A stretch of DNA of 64,000 bases, taken from assembly GCF_000718775.1 (NCBI RefSeq), contig NZ_JOCB01000001.1, forward strand, positions 62,001 through 126,000. Reading direction: 5' to 3'. The position numbers and the translations under genes were made by a program. The notes below the pieces were generated by a model. The model saw only the letters and a list, made by a program, of their open reading frames with translations, was not told where the DNA came from and ran no database searches. Origin of the DNA: Streptomyces sp. NRRL S-31. Lineage in GTDB: Bacteria > Actinomycetota > Actinomycetes > Streptomycetales > Streptomycetaceae. Of the stretch, positions 26,680-35,409 are shown piece by piece; position 1 is the first letter of the stretch, and the number at the start of each line of letters is the position of its first letter.

Positions 26680-27879
26680 CTACAGGGCGCAGCTGTCCGT
26701 GCCCACCTGCTCGTTCGCCGTGCGCCCCCGCTCGATGTCGGCCCGGATCTCGTCCGCCGTCAGGGCGTAGCCGGTGTCCGCGTCGTCGAGGGACTTGGCG
26801 AACACCACGCCGTACACCTCGCCGGCCGGTGTGAGCAGCGGGCCGCCGGAGTTGCCCTGGCGGACGGTGGCGTACAGGGAGTAGACATCGCGGCGGACCG
26901 TGCCGCGATGGTAAATGTCCGGGCCGTTGGCCGTGATGCGCCCGCGCACGCGCGCGGCGCGCACGTCGTACGAGCCGTTCTCCGGGAAGCCCGCGACGAT
27001 CGCGCCGTCCCCGCCGGCCGCGTCCTGGGCGGTGAACCGCAGCGCGGTCGCCTTCAGGTCCGGTACGTCGAGCACGGCGATGTCGCGCTTCCAGTCGTAC
27101 AGCACCACCTTGGCGTCGTACCCGCGGCCCTGGCCGCCTATCTGCACCCGCGGCGCGTCGACCCCGCCGACCACGTGCGCGTTGGTCATCACGCGGCGGT
27201 CGGCGAAGACGAAGCCGGTGCCCTCCAGGACCTTGCCGCAGCTCGGCGCCGTGCCGGTGACCTTGACGATGGAGCGCTGGGCGCGCAGGGCCACCGGGCC
27301 GCCCGCGAGCGCCGGGTCGGGCGGCCGGACGTCCTGGATCGGCTCGTTGGAGAAGGGGCTGAAGACCTGCGGGAAGCCGTTCTGCGCGAGCACGGAGGAG
27401 AAGTCCGCGAACCAGGTGTCGGCCTGCGCGGGCAGCGCCCGGGAGACGCCGAGGAGCACCTTGGAGCCGCGCACCTCCTTGCCGAGCGTGGGCAGGGTCG
27501 TACCGGCCAGGGCGGAGCCGATCAGCCAGGCCACCAGGAGCATCGCGACGATGTTGACCAGCGCCCCGCCGGTGGCGTCCAGGGCGCGGGCGGGGGACCA
27601 GGTGATGTACCGGCGCAGCTTGTTGCCGAGATGGGTGGTCAGGACCTGGCCCACCGAGGCGCAGACGATGACGACGATCACGGCCACGACGGCCGCGGTG
27701 GCGCCGACCTCCGCCTTGTCGGTCATGGCGTCCCAGATGACGGGCAGCGTGTACACGGCGACGAGGCCACCGCCCAGGAAGCCGATCACCGACAGGATGC
27801 CGACGACGAAGCCCTGGCGGTAGCCCACCACCGCGAACCACACGGCCGCGACGAGCAACAGGATGTCCAGCGCGTTCAC
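26680..27879 (-). CDS. membrane serine protease, MarP/Rv3671c-like
   Basis: 399 residues. Four N-terminal spans form a CvpA (colicin V production) domain (about 1-125); the rest is a periplasmic trypsin-like domain. The catalytic triad is visible: His235 (TNAHVV), Asp266 (RDIAVLD) and Ser344 (GNSGGPL). Cys214 and Cys397 sit where M. tuberculosis MarP has its activity-controlling disulfide. MarP-type enzymes act on envelope proteins under acid or oxidative stress. It lies in a row with NUDIX and nth genes, 91 bp after the NUDIX stop. Confidence 0.9.
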   Translation of the reverse strand: MNALDILLLVAAVWFAVVGYRQGFVVGILSVIGFLGGGLVAVYTLPVIWDAMTDKAEVGATAAVVAVIVVIVCASVGQVLTTHLGNKLRRYITWSPARALDATGGALVNIVAMLLVAWLIGSALAGTTLPTLGKEVRGSKVLLGVSRALPAQADTWFADFSSVLAQNGFPQVFSPFSNEPIQDVRPPDPALAGGPVALRAQRSIVKVTGTAPSCGKVLEGTGFVFADRRVMTNAHVVGGVDAPRVQIGGQGRGYDAKVVLYDWKRDIAVLDVPDLKATALRFTAQDAAGGDGAIVAGFPENGSYDVRAARVRGRITANGPDIYHRGTVRRDVYSLYATVRQGNSGGPLLTPAGEVYGVVFAKSLDDADTGYALTADEIRADIERGRTANEQVGTDSCAL

Positions 27880-27970
27880 TGCTTCAGGCCTCGCCTACTC
27901 ACTCCGCTCCCAGCAGCTCGGCCGGGGCCCGGGGATGCCCCCGGGGGGATACAGCACGGGGATCACCCTG

Positions 27971-28666
27971 TCATGCGTGCCAGTCGAGCGGGACCTGCTT
28001 TGCGTGGTCCCAGGGGCGCTCCCAGCCCGCGAAGTGCAGCAGACGGTCGATCACCCCGGCGGTGAAGCCCCACACCAAGGCCGATTCGACCAGGAATGCC
28101 GGGCCGCGGTGACCGCGGGGGTGGACGGCGGTGGCACGGTTGGCGGGGTCCGTGAGATCCGCCACGGGGACGGTGAAGACCCGGGCGGTCTCGTTCGGGT
28201 CGACCGCGCCGACCGGGCTGGGCTCGCGCCACCAGCCCAGCACGGGGCTGACGACGAAGCCGCTGACCGGGATGTACAGCCGGGGCAGCACACCGAAGAG
28301 CTGCACCCCGGACGGGTCGAGCCCGGTCTCCTCCTCGGCCTCGCGCAGCGCGGCCCGCAGCGGGCCGTCGCCCTGCGGATCGCCGTCCTGCGGGTCCAGC
28401 GCGCCGCCCGGGAAGGACGGCTGGCCGGCGTGCGAGCGGAGCGAGCCCGCGCGCTCCATGAGCAGCAGCTCGGGGCCGCGCTCCCCCTCGCCGAACAGGA
28501 TCAGCACGGCCGACTGGCGCCCCGAGCCGTTCTCCGGCGGCAGGAAGCGGCTCAGCTGGAGCGGCTGGACCGTCTCGGCGGCGCGTACGACGGGTGCGAG
28601 CCAGTGGGGCAGCCCCTCCTTGCTGACCGTCACCGGACCGCCCTGTGTGTCACTCGTACTGGTCAT
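27971..28666 (-). CDS. NUDIX hydrolase, CoA pyrophosphatase-like
   Basis: 231 residues. The NUDIX box GGALDP...RAALREAEEETGLDP and the upstream QSAVLILF and RSHAGQPSFPGG segments match the NudL/NUDT7-8 CoA diphosphatase subfamily, as does LLLMERAGSLRSHAGQ. ATG 28666 is preceded by GGGGGTGGC. Sits between nth and the MarP-like gene on the same strand, 55 bp after nth, probably one operon. Confidence 0.87.
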   Translation of the reverse strand: MTSTSDTQGGPVTVSKEGLPHWLAPVVRAAETVQPLQLSRFLPPENGSGRQSAVLILFGEGERGPELLLMERAGSLRSHAGQPSFPGGALDPQDGDPQGDGPLRAALREAEEETGLDPSGVQLFGVLPRLYIPVSGFVVSPVLGWWREPSPVGAVDPNETARVFTVPVADLTDPANRATAVHPRGHRGPAFLVESALVWGFTAGVIDRLLHFAGWERPWDHAKQVPLDWHA

Positions 28667-28721
28667 CGCCACCCCCGTCGCTCTGCCCTCTGCAACGCCC
28701 GAGGACCCCGAGATCGTTCCG

Positions 28722-29756
28722 TCACGCGGCCCCCAGCGGCGGCGCCGGACGGCCGCCCGCGTCGAGGTAGGACTGCGGGGGCTTGAGCCGCTGGCCCGGG
28801 AAGCCGCCCTTCTCGTACTTCAGCAGCTTCTTCGCCTTCTCCGGGTCGGTCTCGCCCTCGCCGTACGCGGGGCAGAGCGGGGCGATGGGGCAGGCGCCGC
28901 AGGCGGGCTTGCGGGCGTGGCAGATCCGGCGGCCGTGCCAGATGACGTGGTGGGACAGGTCGGTCCAGTCGCTCTTCGGGAAGAGCGCGCCGACGGCGGC
29001 CTCGATCTTGTCCGGGTCGGTCTCGGCGGTCCACTGCCAGCGCCGGACCAGCCGCTGGAAGTGGGTGTCCACGGTGATGCCCGGCCGGCCGAAGGCGTTG
29101 CCGAGGACGACGAAGGCCGTCTTGCGGCCCACGCCGGGCAGGGTGACCAGATCCTCCAGCCTCCCGGGCACCTCGCCGCCGAAGTTCTCGACGAGCGCCT
29201 CGGAGAGCCCTATGACCGACCTGGTCTTGGCGCGGAAGAAGCCGCAGGGGCGCAGGATCTCCTCGATCACCTCCGGGTTGGCGGCGGCGAGGTCCTCGGG
29301 GGTGGGGTACCCGGCGAAGAGCGCCGGGGTGGTCTGGTTGACGCGCAGGTCGGTGGTCTGCGCCGACAGCACGGTGGCGACCAGCAGCTGGAAGGGGTTC
29401 TCGAAGTCCAGCTCGGGGTGGGCGTAGGGGTAGACCTCGGCCAGTTCGCGGTTGATGCGGCGGGCGCGGCGGACCAGGGCGGTGGGGGACTCGCCGCCCG
29501 GCGGCGTGACGGCGGTCTTCCTGACGGGCGAGGTCTTCGCGGGCGACACCTTCGCGGCGGCGGTCTTCACACCGGCGGTCTTCGCGGACGCCGCCTTCTT
29601 CACCGCCTTCTCGGCCGCCTTCGCCGTCGTCGCGTTCACCGGCTTCTTCGCCGTCGTCGACTTCGCCGGCCTCTTCGCCGCCGTCTTCACCGGCTTCTTC
29701 GCCGCCCCCTCCGCCCTCTGCTCGGCGGGTGCGGCGTTCTCGGGGACCTTCTCCAC
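28722..29756 (-). CDS. nth: endonuclease III with histone-like N-terminal tail
   Basis: 344 residues with GTG 29756. DNA glycosylase/AP lyase for oxidised pyrimidines. Catalytic Lys in the helix-hairpin-helix motif LPGVGRKTA, catalytic Asp in VDTHFQRL, and the 4Fe-4S ligands [17 protein letters not shown] are all intact. The first about 105 residues are a low-complexity Lys/Ala/Pro tail ([15 protein letters not shown]) like histone H1. The frame is open to 29891, but codon use there loses its GC3 bias and contains a promoter-like AT-rich stretch, so I place the start at 29756. Confidence 0.88.
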   Translation of the reverse strand: MEKVPENAAPAEQRAEGAAKKPVKTAAKRPAKSTTAKKPVNATTAKAAEKAVKKAASAKTAGVKTAAAKVSPAKTSPVRKTAVTPPGGESPTALVRRARRINRELAEVYPYAHPELDFENPFQLLVATVLSAQTTDLRVNQTTPALFAGYPTPEDLAAANPEVIEEILRPCGFFRAKTRSVIGLSEALVENFGGEVPGRLEDLVTLPGVGRKTAFVVLGNAFGRPGITVDTHFQRLVRRWQWTAETDPDKIEAAVGALFPKSDWTDLSHHVIWHGRRICHARKPACGACPIAPLCPAYGEGETDPEKAKKLLKYEKGGFPGQRLKPPQSYLDAGGRPAPPLGAA

Positions 29757-30097
29757 GTCGACGACACCCTTATTTGATGATTTGCCCGTTTTACTACTTC
29801 CTCCGCGAGCCTGTTCGCCCACAGCGGAATCGCGACGTACGACCACCCACCCAGCCCCCTTGGCCTGTGTTCTCACCGGCGATTTGGACACCCGGCCAGC
29901 CTAAAGCCCGGCACCGACATCCGCCCCGGACCTGTCCGACCGGACCCCGATTGGACCCCTGACGCTTACCCCGGGACACCTGTGCGGCATCCTTGTGACA
30001 GATCACACTGTTTGGACCGTCCGGCAAAATGGGGAACACGGTCCCCTGGTACATGGGGGAGAAAGATCCCCTGAGCAGGTCGACAAGGAGAGAACTC
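29757..30097. promoter_or_regulatory. 341-bp divergent promoter region, nth / crp
   Basis: No gene. AT-rich near 29765-29810 (nth promoter side) and 29990-30060 (crp promoter side). It contains the Crp-like site at 29994-30007. Confidence 0.6.
29994..30007. promoter_or_regulatory. candidate Crp-binding site
   Basis: TGTGACAGATCACA is an inverted repeat TGTGA-4-TCACA and also fits the GTG-N6-CAC pattern reported for Streptomyces Crp. It lies about 90 bp before the crp start and suggests autoregulation. Confidence 0.5.
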
Positions 30098-30772
30098 GTG
30101 GACGACGTTCTGCGGCGCAACCCGCTCTTCGCGGCTCTCGACGACGAGCAGGCCGCGGAGCTTCGCGCCTCCATGAGTGAGGTGACGCTCGCACGCGGCG
30201 ACTCCCTGTTCCACGAGGGCGACCCCGGGGACCGGCTCTACGTCGTCACGGAGGGCAAGGTCAAGCTGCACCGCACCTCCCCCGACGGGCGGGAGAACAT
30301 GCTCGCCGTCGTCGGCCCCGGCGAACTGATCGGCGAGCTGTCGCTGTTCGACCCGGGCCCCCGCACGGCCACCGCGACCGCGCTGACCGAGGTCAAGCTG
30401 CTCGGCCTCGGCCACGGCGACCTCCAGCCCTGGCTCAACGTCCGCCCCGAGGTGGCCGGCGCCCTGCTGCGCGCCGTCGCCCGCCGCCTGCGCAAGACCA
30501 ACGACGCCATGTCGGACCTGGTCTTCTCGGACGTCCCCGGCCGGGTGGCGCGGGCCCTGCTGGACCTCTCCCGCCGCTTCGGCGTGCAGTCGGAGGAGGG
30601 CATCCACGTCGTCCACGACCTCACCCAGGAGGAGCTGGCCCAGCTGGTCGGCGCCTCCCGCGAGACGGTGAACAAGGCCCTCGCGGACTTCGCCCAGCGC
30701 GGATGGCTCCGCCTGGAGGCGCGGGCCGTGATCCTGCTCGACGTGGAGCGGCTGGCCAAGAGGTCGCGCTGA
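30098..30772 (+). CDS. crp: cAMP receptor protein family regulator Crp
   Basis: 224 residues, almost certainly the orthologue of S. coelicolor Crp, which controls germination and antibiotic production. An N-terminal cyclic-nucleotide fold (GDRLYVVTEGKVKL, GELIGELSLFDPGPRTATATA) is followed by a winged helix (LTQEELAQLVGASRETVNKALADF). GTG 30098 with AAGGAGAG gives MDDVLRRNPLFA, matching the known 224-residue form; the open frame extends upstream but is non-coding. Confidence 0.96.
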   Translation: MDDVLRRNPLFAALDDEQAAELRASMSEVTLARGDSLFHEGDPGDRLYVVTEGKVKLHRTSPDGRENMLAVVGPGELIGELSLFDPGPRTATATALTEVKLLGLGHGDLQPWLNVRPEVAGALLRAVARRLRKTNDAMSDLVFSDVPGRVARALLDLSRRFGVQSEEGIHVVHDLTQEELAQLVGASRETVNKALADFAQRGWLRLEARAVILLDVERLAKRSR

Positions 30773-30871
30773 CGCCCGCTACCCGGCCCTCCGGGGCCGC
30801 GCTTCCCCGCGGGCGGGCCCCGTTGTCCCGCGGCCCCCGGAAGCCGCTGTCGGGCGGGGAACGGTGAGGGC

Positions 30872-31693
30872 ATGACCGGAACCCCTCACCGCCCCGGGCT
30901 CGACGCCCAGGGCTTCATCGTCCGCGAAGGCTCCCTCGCGCGCGTGCCGGACGCCTTCCGCCCGGTCGTGGCCGCCGCGCGTGACCGGCTCCCCGAGGTC
31001 TTCGGGACACGGCTGCACAGCGCCTACGTCTACGGGTCGATCCCGCGCGGCACCGCGCGCGTGGGCCGCAGCGACCTGGACCTCCTGGTCGCCCTGCGCA
31101 AGGAGCCGTCCGACGCCGACCGGGACGCCGTACGGGCCCTCGGGGAGGCGCTCGACGAGGAGTTCGGGCAGATCGACGGCGTCGGCACGCTGCTGCACGG
31201 CCGCGCACGGCTGCTGAGCGACCCGGAACGGTACGACCTGGGCTGGTTCCTCGCCTGTCTGTGCACCCCGCTGCTCGGCGCCGACCTCGCCGAACACCTG
31301 CCCCGCTACCGTCCCGACTCCCTGCTCGCCCGCGAGACCAACGGCGACCTCGCCCGGCGGCTGCCGCGCTGGCGGGAGCGGATCGAGGGGGCGGCGGACA
31401 CCGAGGAGGCCCGCAGGCCGCTCGTGCGCTTCATGTCCCGGCACCTCGTCCGCACCGGCTTCACCCTGGTCATGCCCCGCTGGCAGGGCTGGACCAGCGA
31501 CCTGCGCCGGATGGCCGGGGCGTTCTCCGAGTACTACCCGGAGCGGGCCGCACAGCTGCGCGCGGCGGCGGAGCACGGCACGCAGCCCGAAGGCGACCCG
31601 GTCGTCCTGCGGTCGTACGTGGACGACCTCGGGCCCTGGCTGGCCGCCGAGTACGCGCGCGTGCACGGCGTCAAGGCGCCCCGCCCGGACTGA
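30872..31693 (+). CDS. nucleotidyltransferase-domain protein
   Basis: 273 residues. YGSIPRGTARVGRSDLDLLV contains the GS...RxxSDxDL motif of the MNT/pol-beta nucleotidyltransferase superfamily. The rest is helical, with no antitoxin or kinase partner nearby. It may modify a small molecule (aminoglycoside-adenylyltransferase-like) or a macromolecule; substrate unknown. ATG 30872 has GGTGAGGG. Five base pairs separate its stop from the convergent MBL gene. Confidence 0.78.
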   Translation: MTGTPHRPGLDAQGFIVREGSLARVPDAFRPVVAAARDRLPEVFGTRLHSAYVYGSIPRGTARVGRSDLDLLVALRKEPSDADRDAVRALGEALDEEFGQIDGVGTLLHGRARLLSDPERYDLGWFLACLCTPLLGADLAEHLPRYRPDSLLARETNGDLARRLPRWRERIEGAADTEEARRPLVRFMSRHLVRTGFTLVMPRWQGWTSDLRRMAGAFSEYYPERAAQLRAAAEHGTQPEGDPVVLRSYVDDLGPWLAAEYARVHGVKAPRPD

Positions 31694-31698
31694 CCCGG

Positions 31699-32529
31699 TC
31701 AGATCAGCCCGTGCTCGCCGAGGTAGTCCAGCTGCGCCCGGACCGAGAGTTCCGCCGCCGGCCACAGCGAACGGTCCACGTCGGCGTAGACCCGGGCGAC
31801 GACCTCGGCCGCGGAGCGGTGGCCGTTCTCGACCGCCGTCTCCACCTGGGCGAGCCGGTGGGCGCGGTGGGCGAGGTAGAACTCCACGGCGCCCTGGGCG
31901 TCCTCCAGGACCGGCCCATGGCCCGGCAGGACGGTGTGCACGCCGTCGTCCACCGTCAGGGACCGCAGCCGCCGCAGGGAGTCCAAATAGTCCCCGAGCC
32001 GGCCGTCGGGGTGCGCCACGACCGTCGTGCCGCGCCCGAGGATGGTGTCACCGGTCAGCACCGCCCGGTCGGCGGGGAGGTGGAAGGACAGCGAGTCCGC
32101 GGTGTGCCCGGGGGTCGGTACGACCCTCAGCTCCAGGCCGCCGACGGTGATCACGTCACCGGCGGCCAGGCCCTCGTCCCCCAGCCGCAGGGCCGGGTCG
32201 AGGGCACGCACGCGCGTGCCCGTCAGTTCGGCGAACCGGACGGCGCCCTCGGCGTGGTCGGGGTGACCGTGGGTCAGCAGGGTCAGGGCTATGCGCTTGC
32301 CGGCCTGCTCGGCGGTGCCCACGACGTTGCGCAGGTGGCCGTCGTCCAGCGGGCCCGGGTCGATCACCACGGCCAGGTCGGAGTCGGGCTCGGCGACGAT
32401 CCAGGTGTTGGTGCCGTCCAGGGTCATCGCCGAGGCGTTGGGCGCGAGGACGTTGACCGCGCGTGCGGTGGCCCGGCCCGACAGGGCTCCGCCCCGGGGC
32501 TGGCCCGGCAGGGCGCTTGCGTCGGTCAT
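31699..32529 (-). CDS. metallo-beta-lactamase-fold hydrolase (LACTB2-like)
   Basis: 276 residues. LTHGHPDHAEG is the metal-binding HxHxDH motif, with further ligands in PTPGHTADSLS, LTGDTILG and VLPGHGPV, and a C-terminal helical part (about 215-276). The family includes RNase-like LACTB2 and other hydrolases. ATG overlaps the upstream NUDIX stop (ATGA), so the two are co-translated. Confidence 0.85.
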   Translation of the reverse strand: MTDASALPGQPRGGALSGRATARAVNVLAPNASAMTLDGTNTWIVAEPDSDLAVVIDPGPLDDGHLRNVVGTAEQAGKRIALTLLTHGHPDHAEGAVRFAELTGTRVRALDPALRLGDEGLAAGDVITVGGLELRVVPTPGHTADSLSFHLPADRAVLTGDTILGRGTTVVAHPDGRLGDYLDSLRRLRSLTVDDGVHTVLPGHGPVLEDAQGAVEFYLAHRAHRLAQVETAVENGHRSAAEVVARVYADVDRSLWPAAELSVRAQLDYLGEHGLI

Positions 32530-33626
32530 GCGGGGCCTCCACCGGCGGTCGAGGGGGTGATCGTGGGGACGTCCGCGAACCCGGTCGCGGACGAGGTCGT
32601 AAACGCGGGGGCGGACGCGGGGGTGGCTGCGGTCGTGGACGCGGTGAGGGTCCCGTCGCCGCCCGTCGGGGTGTCCGCCGGAGCACCCGCCGGAGACCCG
32701 GACGCAGCGGGCCCGGCGGGCTCAGCGGGTGCCGGCGGCGCCCCCGGCACCGTCCGTGCCCCGCGCTCGGCGGCCGTCGGGACGTGCTTGGTGAACTCGT
32801 CGTGCCCGGGCCAGGACAGGACGATCTCGCCGTCCTGGACGCGGGCGCTCGCCAGCACCGGCGTCATGTCGCGCGCCGGCGCGGCGGCCAGCGTCTCGGC
32901 GGCGGTGCCGAACGGCAGCAGCTGGCGCAGGGTGGCGATGGTGGGCGGCATCATCAGCAGCTCGCCCGCGTCGTACCCGGCGGCGGCCTCCTCGGGGCGG
33001 ATCCAGACCGCGCGGTCGGCCTCGGTCGAGGCGTTCCGGGTGCGCTGCCCGGCGGGGAGGGCGGCCACGAAGAACCAGGTGTCGTACCGGCGGGCCTCGA
33101 ACTCCGGGGTGATCCAGCGGGTCCACGCGCCCAGCAGGTCCGAGCGCAGCACCAGGCCGCGCCGGTCGAGGAACTCGGCGAAGGACAGCTCGCGCGCGAC
33201 CAGGGCGGCGCGGTCGGCCTCCCAGTCGTCCCCGGTGGTGTCGCCGACGACCGAGTCCGGGTCGGGCCCGGCGAGCAGCACCCCGGCCTCCTCGTACGTC
33301 TCCCGAACGGCCGCGCAGACGATCGCCTGGGCACCCGCGCCGTCGACGCCGAGCCGTTCGGCCCACCACGCGCGCGGGGGGCCAGCCCAGCGGATCTGAC
33401 GGTCGTCGTCCCGCGGGTCGACCCCGCCCCCGGGATACGCGTACGCGCCTCCGGCGAAGGCCATGGAGGCGCGTCTGCGCAGCATGTGGACGACCGGGCC
33501 GTCCGGGGTGTCCTTCAGGAGCAGCACCGTGGCCGCGCGCCTGGGGGTCACCGGGGTGAGCGTGCCGTCCGCGAGCGCGCGGATGCGGTCCGGCCATTCC
33601 GGGGGATACCACTGACCGTTCGCCAT
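32526..33626 (-). CDS. NUDIX hydrolase of the NUDT19 type
   Basis: 366 residues. GGAYAYPGGGVDPRD begins the NUDIX box, but the RETYEEAGV half follows only after about 40 extra residues, the split layout of NUDT19/RP2-like proteins. HMLRRRASMAFAGG precedes it. The C-terminus (about 285-366) is Pro/Ala/Thr-rich and disordered. Transcribed with the MBL gene. Substrate unknown (CoA-like in mammalian NUDT19). Confidence 0.85.
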   Translation of the reverse strand: MANGQWYPPEWPDRIRALADGTLTPVTPRRAATVLLLKDTPDGPVVHMLRRRASMAFAGGAYAYPGGGVDPRDDDRQIRWAGPPRAWWAERLGVDGAGAQAIVCAAVRETYEEAGVLLAGPDPDSVVGDTTGDDWEADRAALVARELSFAEFLDRRGLVLRSDLLGAWTRWITPEFEARRYDTWFFVAALPAGQRTRNASTEADRAVWIRPEEAAAGYDAGELLMMPPTIATLRQLLPFGTAAETLAAAPARDMTPVLASARVQDGEIVLSWPGHDEFTKHVPTAAERGARTVPGAPPAPAEPAGPAASGSPAGAPADTPTGGDGTLTASTTAATPASAPAFTTSSATGFADVPTITPSTAGGGPA

Positions 33627-33694
33627 GGGCGGAGGCTATCCCGTATAGGGCGATTGTTCGAGAGGTTCCCGAGGTCAGCGGGGCGGGCGGAGCG

Positions 33695-34159
33695 CTACTG
33701 GGCCAGCTCCACCTGGATCTCGACCTCGACCGGCGCGTCCAGCGGCAGGACCGCGACACCGACCGCGCTGCGGGCGTGCACGCCCTTGTCGCCGAGGACC
33801 TCACCGAGCAGTTCGCTGGCACCGTTGACGACACCGGGCTGACCGGTGAAGTCGGCCGCGGAGGCGACGAAGCCGACGACCTTCACCACGCGCGCGATGC
33901 GGTCCAGGTCACCGGCGACGGACTTCACGGCGGCGAGCGCGTTCAGTGCGCAGACGCGGGCCAGCTCCTTGGCCTCCTCCGCGGTGACCTCGGCACCCAC
34001 CTTGCCGGTGACCGGCAGCTTTCCCTCCACCATCGGCAGCTGGCCGGCGGTGTAGACGTACACTCCGGACCGCACGGCCGGCTGGTAGGAGGCCAGCGGC
34101 GGTACGACGTCCGGCAGGGTCAGACCCAGTTCGGCCAGCTTGGCCTCGACCTCGCTCAC
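33695..34159 (-). CDS. RidA (YjgF/YER057c/UK114) family protein
   Basis: 154 residues. Homotrimeric imine/enamine deaminase family. VYTAGQLPMVEGKLPVTGKVG and ARVVKVVGFVASAADF are typical; the deaminase Arg is not at the usual RxxxxV spot in a way I can confirm. GTG 34159 overlaps the DUF4177 stop (GTGA), giving a two-gene unit. Confidence 0.85.
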   Translation of the reverse strand: MSEVEAKLAELGLTLPDVVPPLASYQPAVRSGVYVYTAGQLPMVEGKLPVTGKVGAEVTAEEAKELARVCALNALAAVKSVAGDLDRIARVVKVVGFVASAADFTGQPGVVNGASELLGEVLGDKGVHARSAVGVAVLPLDAPVEVEIQVELAQ

Positions 34160-34326
34160 GCGCCCTGCTCCTGCTTCTCGCGCTTCAGGTAGGCCACGAG
34201 CGACTCCGGGTTCGGCCCGGGCACGACCTGGACGAGCTCGTAGCCCTGGTCGCCCCAGGAGTCCAGGATCTGCTTCGTGGCATGGATGAGCAGCGGCACG
34301 GTCTGGTATTCCCACTTCTTGGTCAT
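34156..34326 (-). CDS. DUF4177 small protein
   Basis: 56 residues: MTKKWEYQTVPLLIHATKQ and LDSWGDQGYELVQVVPG are the DUF4177 hallmarks (WEY start, W..GYELV). It ends in a Lys/Glu-rich tail. A TACAGT hexamer 6 bases before the ATG suggests a leaderless transcript. Function unknown; coupled with RidA. Confidence 0.85.
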   Translation of the reverse strand: MTKKWEYQTVPLLIHATKQILDSWGDQGYELVQVVPGPNPESLVAYLKREKQEQGA

Positions 34327-34431
34327 GGGCCGACTGTAGCCGCTGCGCGGGGAGGGTCCGGAGGCCCACCACGACCCCGTTGTCCACAGCCTCCCGCGTG
34401 AGTGTCGGCCGGACTGGTTAGTCTCGAATAC

Positions 34432-35409
34432 GTGAGCAGGCTCCAGGTCGTCAGCGGCAAGGGCGGGACCGGAAAGACGACGGTCGCCGCCGCACTCGCG
34501 CTGGCCCTCGCGACCGAGGGGAAGCGGACGCTTCTCGTGGAGGTCGAGGGCCGGCAGGGCATCGCACAACTCTTCGAGACGGAGGCGCTGCCCTATGAAG
34601 AGCGGAAAATCGCGGTAGCTCCGGGCGGAGGGGAGGTGTACGCCCTCGCCATCGATCCGGAACTGGCCCTTCTGGACTATCTCCAGATGTTCTACAAGCT
34701 GGGCGGCGCGGGCCGGGCCCTGAAGAAGCTCGGCGCGATCGACTTCGCCACCACCGTCGCGCCCGGTCTCAGGGACGTCCTGCTGACCGGCAAGGCGTGC
34801 GAGGCCGTGCGCCGCAAGGACCGGTCCGGGAGGTTCATCTACGACTACGTCGTCATGGACGCCCCGCCGACCGGCCGCATCACCCGCTTCCTGAACGTCA
34901 ACGACGAGGTCGCGGGCCTCGCGAAGATCGGCCCGATACACAATCAGGCACAGGCCGTGATGCGCGTCCTGAAGTCGCCGGAGACGGCGGTGCACCTGGT
35001 GACGCTGCTGGAGGAGATGCCGGTCCAGGAGACCGCCGACGGCATCGCCGAACTCCGCGCGGCGCGGTTGCCGGTGGGCCGGGTCATCGTGAACATGGTG
35101 CGGCCCGAGGTGTTGGACGCCGCGGACCTGGAACTCGTACGGACCGTGGAGCGTTCCTCCGTCGCACGGGCCTTCTCGACGGCCGGCCTGGGCGGGGCCA
35201 GGCGCGGCGGCAACGCCGAGAAGCTGGTGGACCCGCTGCTGGAGCAGGCCGCCGAGTACGCCGAGCGGTACGCACTGGAGCAGGAGCAGCGCGCGGTCCT
35301 CACCGAGCTGGACCTGCCGCTGCACGAACTGCCGCTGCTCGCGGAGGGCATGGACCTCGCGGGCCTGTACGAACTCGCCACCGAGCTGCGGAAGCAGGGG
35401 TTGTCATGA
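34432..35409 (+). CDS. ArsA-like ATPase (first of a tandem pair)
   Basis: 325 residues. MSRLQVVSGKGGTGKTTVAAALA has the deviant Walker A with the signature Lys; DYVVMDAPPTGR is the switch/Walker B region. The Get3/ArsA-type metal Cys motif is absent. GTG 34432 follows TAGTCT by 8 bp with no ribosome binding site, suggesting a leaderless mRNA. Its stop overlaps the second ATPase gene (ATGA). Such pairs next to wblA are conserved in Actinobacteria; function unknown. Confidence 0.83.
   Translation: MSRLQVVSGKGGTGKTTVAAALALALATEGKRTLLVEVEGRQGIAQLFETEALPYEERKIAVAPGGGEVYALAIDPELALLDYLQMFYKLGGAGRALKKLGAIDFATTVAPGLRDVLLTGKACEAVRRKDRSGRFIYDYVVMDAPPTGRITRFLNVNDEVAGLAKIGPIHNQAQAVMRVLKSPETAVHLVTLLEEMPVQETADGIAELRAARLPVGRVIVNMVRPEVLDAADLELVRTVERSSVARAFSTAGLGGARRGGNAEKLVDPLLEQAAEYAERYALEQEQRAVLTELDLPLHELPLLAEGMDLAGLYELATELRKQGLS

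Noticed and set aside
34380-34388. Perfect DnaA box TTGTCCACA
   Set aside because: Isolated; no cluster or AT-rich unwinding region, so not an origin.
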